NCBI GenBank assembly: GCA_002705575.1
Contig: PAHI01000033.1
Location: forward strand, 1-8,642
Length of the DNA stretch: 8,642 nucleotides
Origin: Fidelibacterota bacterium
Lineage (GTDB): Bacteria; Marinisomatota; Marinisomatia; SCGC-AAA003-L08; GCA-002719095
Direction: 5' to 3'
Positions 6,628 to 8,642 of this stretch are shown here, piece by piece. A program made the position numbers and the translations under genes. Numbering within the stretch: position 1 is the stretch's first letter; every line of letters begins with the position of its first letter. The notes beneath the pieces were generated by a model. It had not been told where the DNA came from. It searched no databases and worked only from the letters and a program-made list of their open reading frames with translations.

Positions 6628-7236
6628 TTAAGAAATTTTATTGAGGAAATTGTCTGAACATTTTGTTATGATGTAAAAGACAAATCCAAATAATACACTT
6701 TTAGTTATAATTCCATAAAATTTTAGGTTACCAGACTCGTCGAATAATTTTGGCATAAACTTAGACAATTTTAAATTAAAAAAGGGTAATTGAAATAAAA
6801 AGAATAAAATAATAATGATTAAAGTAATTTGAAATTCTTCAAACAACTTATTGATTAAACTATCATCATTTATTCGTTTATTAGTATTTGCAATGATATT
6901 TTCTTCAGAATCATGCAATTTAATATAATCAGGTTGTTTATTTTCTTCAATATAATTTACCTTAATATTAGGATCTATAGTAATATTGTTAGTATTTCTA
7001 GGTATATCACGAGAGGGTAATTGAGTAGCACCTGTTTCTGCGGCTTTATTAATATTTTTAACAAAATCCATTTGATTATCTGAACTAAACAGATTAGGTT
7101 GTTGTGAATGTTGTAAATTTTCAGTAGTATTAACAGGCACTTGTAATACATGTTCTTTATCTTCTGTATTTAGTACTATATTTTGGGGCATTTCATTAAC
7201 GAGTGGTAATTGATTAATGTTTGTTGTATCACTCAT
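6628..7236 (-). CDS. Two-transmembrane protein with LPSRDIP motif, possible virion membrane protein
   Basis: This is a 202-residue protein. Residues 1-130 are polar, rich in Asn, Gln, Asp and Glu, and probably flexible. They include GATQLPSRDIPRNT (69-82), followed by DPNIKVNYI (88-96), which looks like a short conserved docking motif rather than random linker. Two hydrophobic segments, about 136-152 and 174-191, place the C-terminus in a membrane as a hairpin, with a short charged loop between. There is no N-terminal signal peptide. I believe similar LPSRDIP-containing membrane proteins occur in other algal giant viruses, but I cannot verify this and give no name. It is the last gene of a three-gene minus-strand group, 46 nt after its upstream neighbour. 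A role in the inner virion membrane or its assembly is an inference from topology and from the capsid-containing neighbourhood. Confidence 0.85.
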   Translation of the reverse strand: MSDTTNINQLPLVNEMPQNIVLNTEDKEHVLQVPVNTTENLQHSQQPNLFSSDNQMDFVKNINKAAETGATQLPSRDIPRNTNNITIDPNIKVNYIEENKQPDYIKLHDSEENIIANTNKRINDDSLINKLFEEFQITLIIIILFFLFQLPFFNLKLSKFMPKLFDESGNLKFYGIITKSVLFGFVFYIITKCSDNFLNKIS

Positions 7237-7282
7237 ATAGTATAATAAATGAAATCATATGAGTAATATTTACGCAAAGATT
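7237..7282 (-). promoter_or_regulatory. Spacer and probable promoter of the LPSRDIP membrane protein gene
   Basis: These 46 bases separate two minus-strand genes. Read on the minus strand they end in TATTATACTAT just before the ATG, the same A/T leader style as the other genes. At this length the gene may have its own promoter rather than depend on read-through. Confidence 0.35.
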
Positions 7283-8185
7283 CTAAATTTTATAACTAAT
7301 TATTTTAGGTTCTTCGTCAATAACTCTTTCTATAGATTCTATTGTATATGGTTTTTTTACTAAAGTATATGTTTCATTGTCTTCATCATGCTCGTGTGCA
7401 TAATATTTATATTTAAGATTGGTAATAAAAACAACTAAAGGTTTAATATTTTTAATATTGATTTCAACTGCATCTTTAATGTATTGAATATCTTGAGTTT
7501 CAATAAATTTTTCAATATTTTCTTTAATTAAATTTAAATTTTTAGTTAATGATTGGTTAGTTAATTTGATATTTTCAGTAGTTTCTTTTTTTTCAATTAA
7601 ATAACTTAATGCTGAAGTATATTCTTCTAGGGTGTCTGATATAGTATTTTTATACTCGTTAAACTTAGTAATAGAATCTTCTTCATTTACAAAACCAAAT
7701 AAGAAATTTAATTTAGTTTGTATAACATTAAATTTATCGTTTTCTATTTCATTTTGCCAATAATCAGCGGCTTTGATTTCAGTCATAATTGATCCTCTTT
7801 GTATCTTAATATCTAGTCCACAAGGGGTTACGCTATCACCACATTTAGCAGTAAGAATTCTATTAGTATTGCTAAATATAGTACCTACATTACGCTTACA
7901 TTTAACACATTTAGGTTTAATGGCTTTTATAAGTTTTTTTTTTTTAATGATTGATAAATATTCATTATCTCTAATATTTTTGACAGTTTTTTTATATTTT
8001 TTTTCATAATCAGATTTAAGTTTATAATACTTATCCATAGATTTAATAATATCCTCGGTAAATATAACTTTTTGTGGTGGAGATAATTCAGGTATAGCTT
8101 GTGGAATAATAGGTGTAGGTTTAATTGTTTTTCTTAGTTCATCATTTTTAATTTGTTGAAAGTGTAATTCACTTTTAGTTTCCAT
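7283..8185 (-). CDS. Helical protein with a four-cysteine zinc-ribbon-like motif, unknown function
   Basis: This 300-residue protein has no membrane segment or signal peptide. After a Pro-rich N-terminal stretch (about 22-38) and a very basic helical region (about 48-92, ending in KKKKLIKAIK), four cysteines are arranged C93-x2-C96-x18-C115-x6-C122, with context KCVKCKRNVGTIF and KCGDSVTPCGLDI. This spacing fits a structural zinc site of ribbon type. Residues about 140-260 are mostly charged amphipathic helix or coiled coil. The C-terminal 40 residues are acidic. I recall proteins with this cysteine-box pattern as uncharacterised in mimivirus-like genomes, but no function is known to me. The basic region next to the zinc site could bind nucleic acid, or the protein could be a scaffold. 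It lies 8 nt downstream of the short membrane protein gene on the same strand. Confidence 0.85.
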   Translation of the reverse strand: METKSELHFQQIKNDELRKTIKPTPIIPQAIPELSPPQKVIFTEDIIKSMDKYYKLKSDYEKKYKKTVKNIRDNEYLSIIKKKKLIKAIKPKCVKCKRNVGTIFSNTNRILTAKCGDSVTPCGLDIKIQRGSIMTEIKAADYWQNEIENDKFNVIQTKLNFLFGFVNEEDSITKFNEYKNTISDTLEEYTSALSYLIEKKETTENIKLTNQSLTKNLNLIKENIEKFIETQDIQYIKDAVEINIKNIKPLVVFITNLKYKYYAHEHDEDNETYTLVKKPYTIESIERVIDEEPKIISYKI

Positions 8186-8193
8186 ACTTATAT

Positions 8194-8532
8194 TTATATA
8201 TTATTTTTTTCATTTAAATAATAATATTCATTTTCGAAATCAGGAAGATTGGTTATAATTTCTTGTCTATATTTTTGTTTTTGAATATCTATCGATTTAA
8301 TTTTATTAAGTATATAGGTTCTTTCTTTTTCTTGTTTTTGATTTTTTTCTTCGGGCGTCATTTTACCTTTATATTTATATCTTAATGTAACTAAAACAAT
8401 AATTACAAATATAATTAATAATATTAAATTATATAACTTGTTGTAATATATTAATTTTTTGTTATGACAATTTTCGAGAGTTTTTGTAAAAAAATATTTA
8501 GCTCCACTTTCAACGAGTTTTGGATTTTGCAT
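8194..8532 (-). CDS. Short single-pass membrane protein with charged helical tail
   Basis: This is a 112-residue protein. The first 33 residues are polar with one cysteine (C22). Residues 34-50 (LYNLILLIIFVIIVLVTL region) form one strong membrane segment, followed by positive residues RYKYKGK. Residues about 58-92 are a highly charged helix likely to form a coiled coil. The tail includes ITNLPDFENEYYYL (93-106), which may be a binding motif. The positive residues after the membrane segment suggest that the C-terminal side faces the cytoplasm or virion interior. It is the first gene of the minus-strand trio, divergent from the gene starting at 8583. The family is not recognised. The start is the first ATG, and an A/T leader precedes it. 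Confidence 0.8.
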   Translation of the reverse strand: MQNPKLVESGAKYFFTKTLENCHNKKLIYYNKLYNLILLIIFVIIVLVTLRYKYKGKMTPEEKNQKQEKERTYILNKIKSIDIQKQKYRQEIITNLPDFENEYYYLNEKNNI

Positions 8533-8582
8533 AATATTATTATAAATTGATAACTTTTTTTATAATAATAATTAAACTAAAA
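8533..8582. promoter_or_regulatory. Divergent promoter region with an early-motif-like octamer
   Basis: This 50-nt spacer lies between two divergent start codons. On the plus strand TAAATTGA (8543-8550) differs by one base from the Mimivirus early promoter AAAATTGA and lies 32 nt before the ATG at 8583. The gap is shorter than usual for that motif, so chance is possible in such A/T-rich sequence. The minus-strand gene is preceded by TATAATAATATT. Confidence 0.35.
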
Positions 8583-8642
8583 ATGGTACAAACACGAAGT
8601 ATGATAAAAAGAGAAAAATTTAATAATTTAATTAATTTGTTA
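8583..8642 (+). CDS. Start of an unidentified gene, cut by the right window edge
   Basis: An ATG at 8583 opens a frame with no stop through the last base, giving 20 codons beginning MVQTRSMIKREKF. It is positioned as expected for a divergent gene after a 50-nt A/T spacer, and a basic MxxTRSM-type N-terminus is plausible for a giant-virus protein. Too little is present to identify it or to exclude a chance opening. Confidence 0.5.
   Translation, partial: MVQTRSMIKREKFNNLINLL

Noticed and set aside
7773..8009. 78-codon hydrophobic plus-strand frame
   Set aside because: It is antisense to the four-cysteine protein, which has coherent motifs; the hydrophobicity comes from reading lysine and acidic codons in reverse.

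Overview
The window reads as a fragment of a nucleocytoplasmic large DNA virus (Nucleocytoviricota), most likely a Mimivirus-like virus of the order Imitervirales and perhaps an algal Mesomimiviridae-type member. Two hallmark genes support this: a double-jelly-roll major capsid protein on the minus strand (1994-3637) and a viral-type poly(A) polymerase catalytic subunit on the plus strand (4935-6464). The base composition is very AT-rich, genes are separated by 0-53 nt of almost pure A/T, there are no introns, and several short membrane proteins are present, all typical of this group. The family-level placement is an inference from how the proteins look; no search was run.

Left part (1-3637, minus strand): the capsid gene is followed 28 nt downstream by a large multi-pass membrane protein gene. 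That gene is open for 655 codons and runs off the left edge of the window. I do not recognise it. It contains several GC-rich patches, including an exactly 60-bp, 83% GC imperfect palindrome inserted in phase with the reading frame.

Middle part (3691-6627, plus strand): this group diverges from the capsid gene across a 53-nt A/T-rich spacer. It holds a membrane-anchored PI-PLC X-domain-like protein whose two catalytic histidines appear to be missing, then poly(A) polymerase with a lysine-rich, pentapeptide-repeat tail, then a 51-residue single-pass membrane protein with a C-x9-C tail. The three genes are 7-17 nt apart.

Right part (6628-8532, minus strand): this group converges on the middle one with abutting stop codons. 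Read 5' to 3' it encodes a short membrane protein with a charged helical tail, a four-cysteine (zinc-ribbon-like) helical protein, and a protein with two C-terminal membrane segments and an LPSRDIP motif. At 8583 a divergent plus-strand gene begins and is cut by the right edge.

Interpretation: the concentration of capsid and small membrane proteins suggests a largely virion-structure and assembly neighbourhood, expressed late, together with mRNA 3'-end processing. The functions of the five unrecognised genes and of the truncated right-edge gene are not established by the sequence. There is no stretch over 300 bases without a gene. I saw no tRNA, rRNA, CRISPR array or transposase gene.
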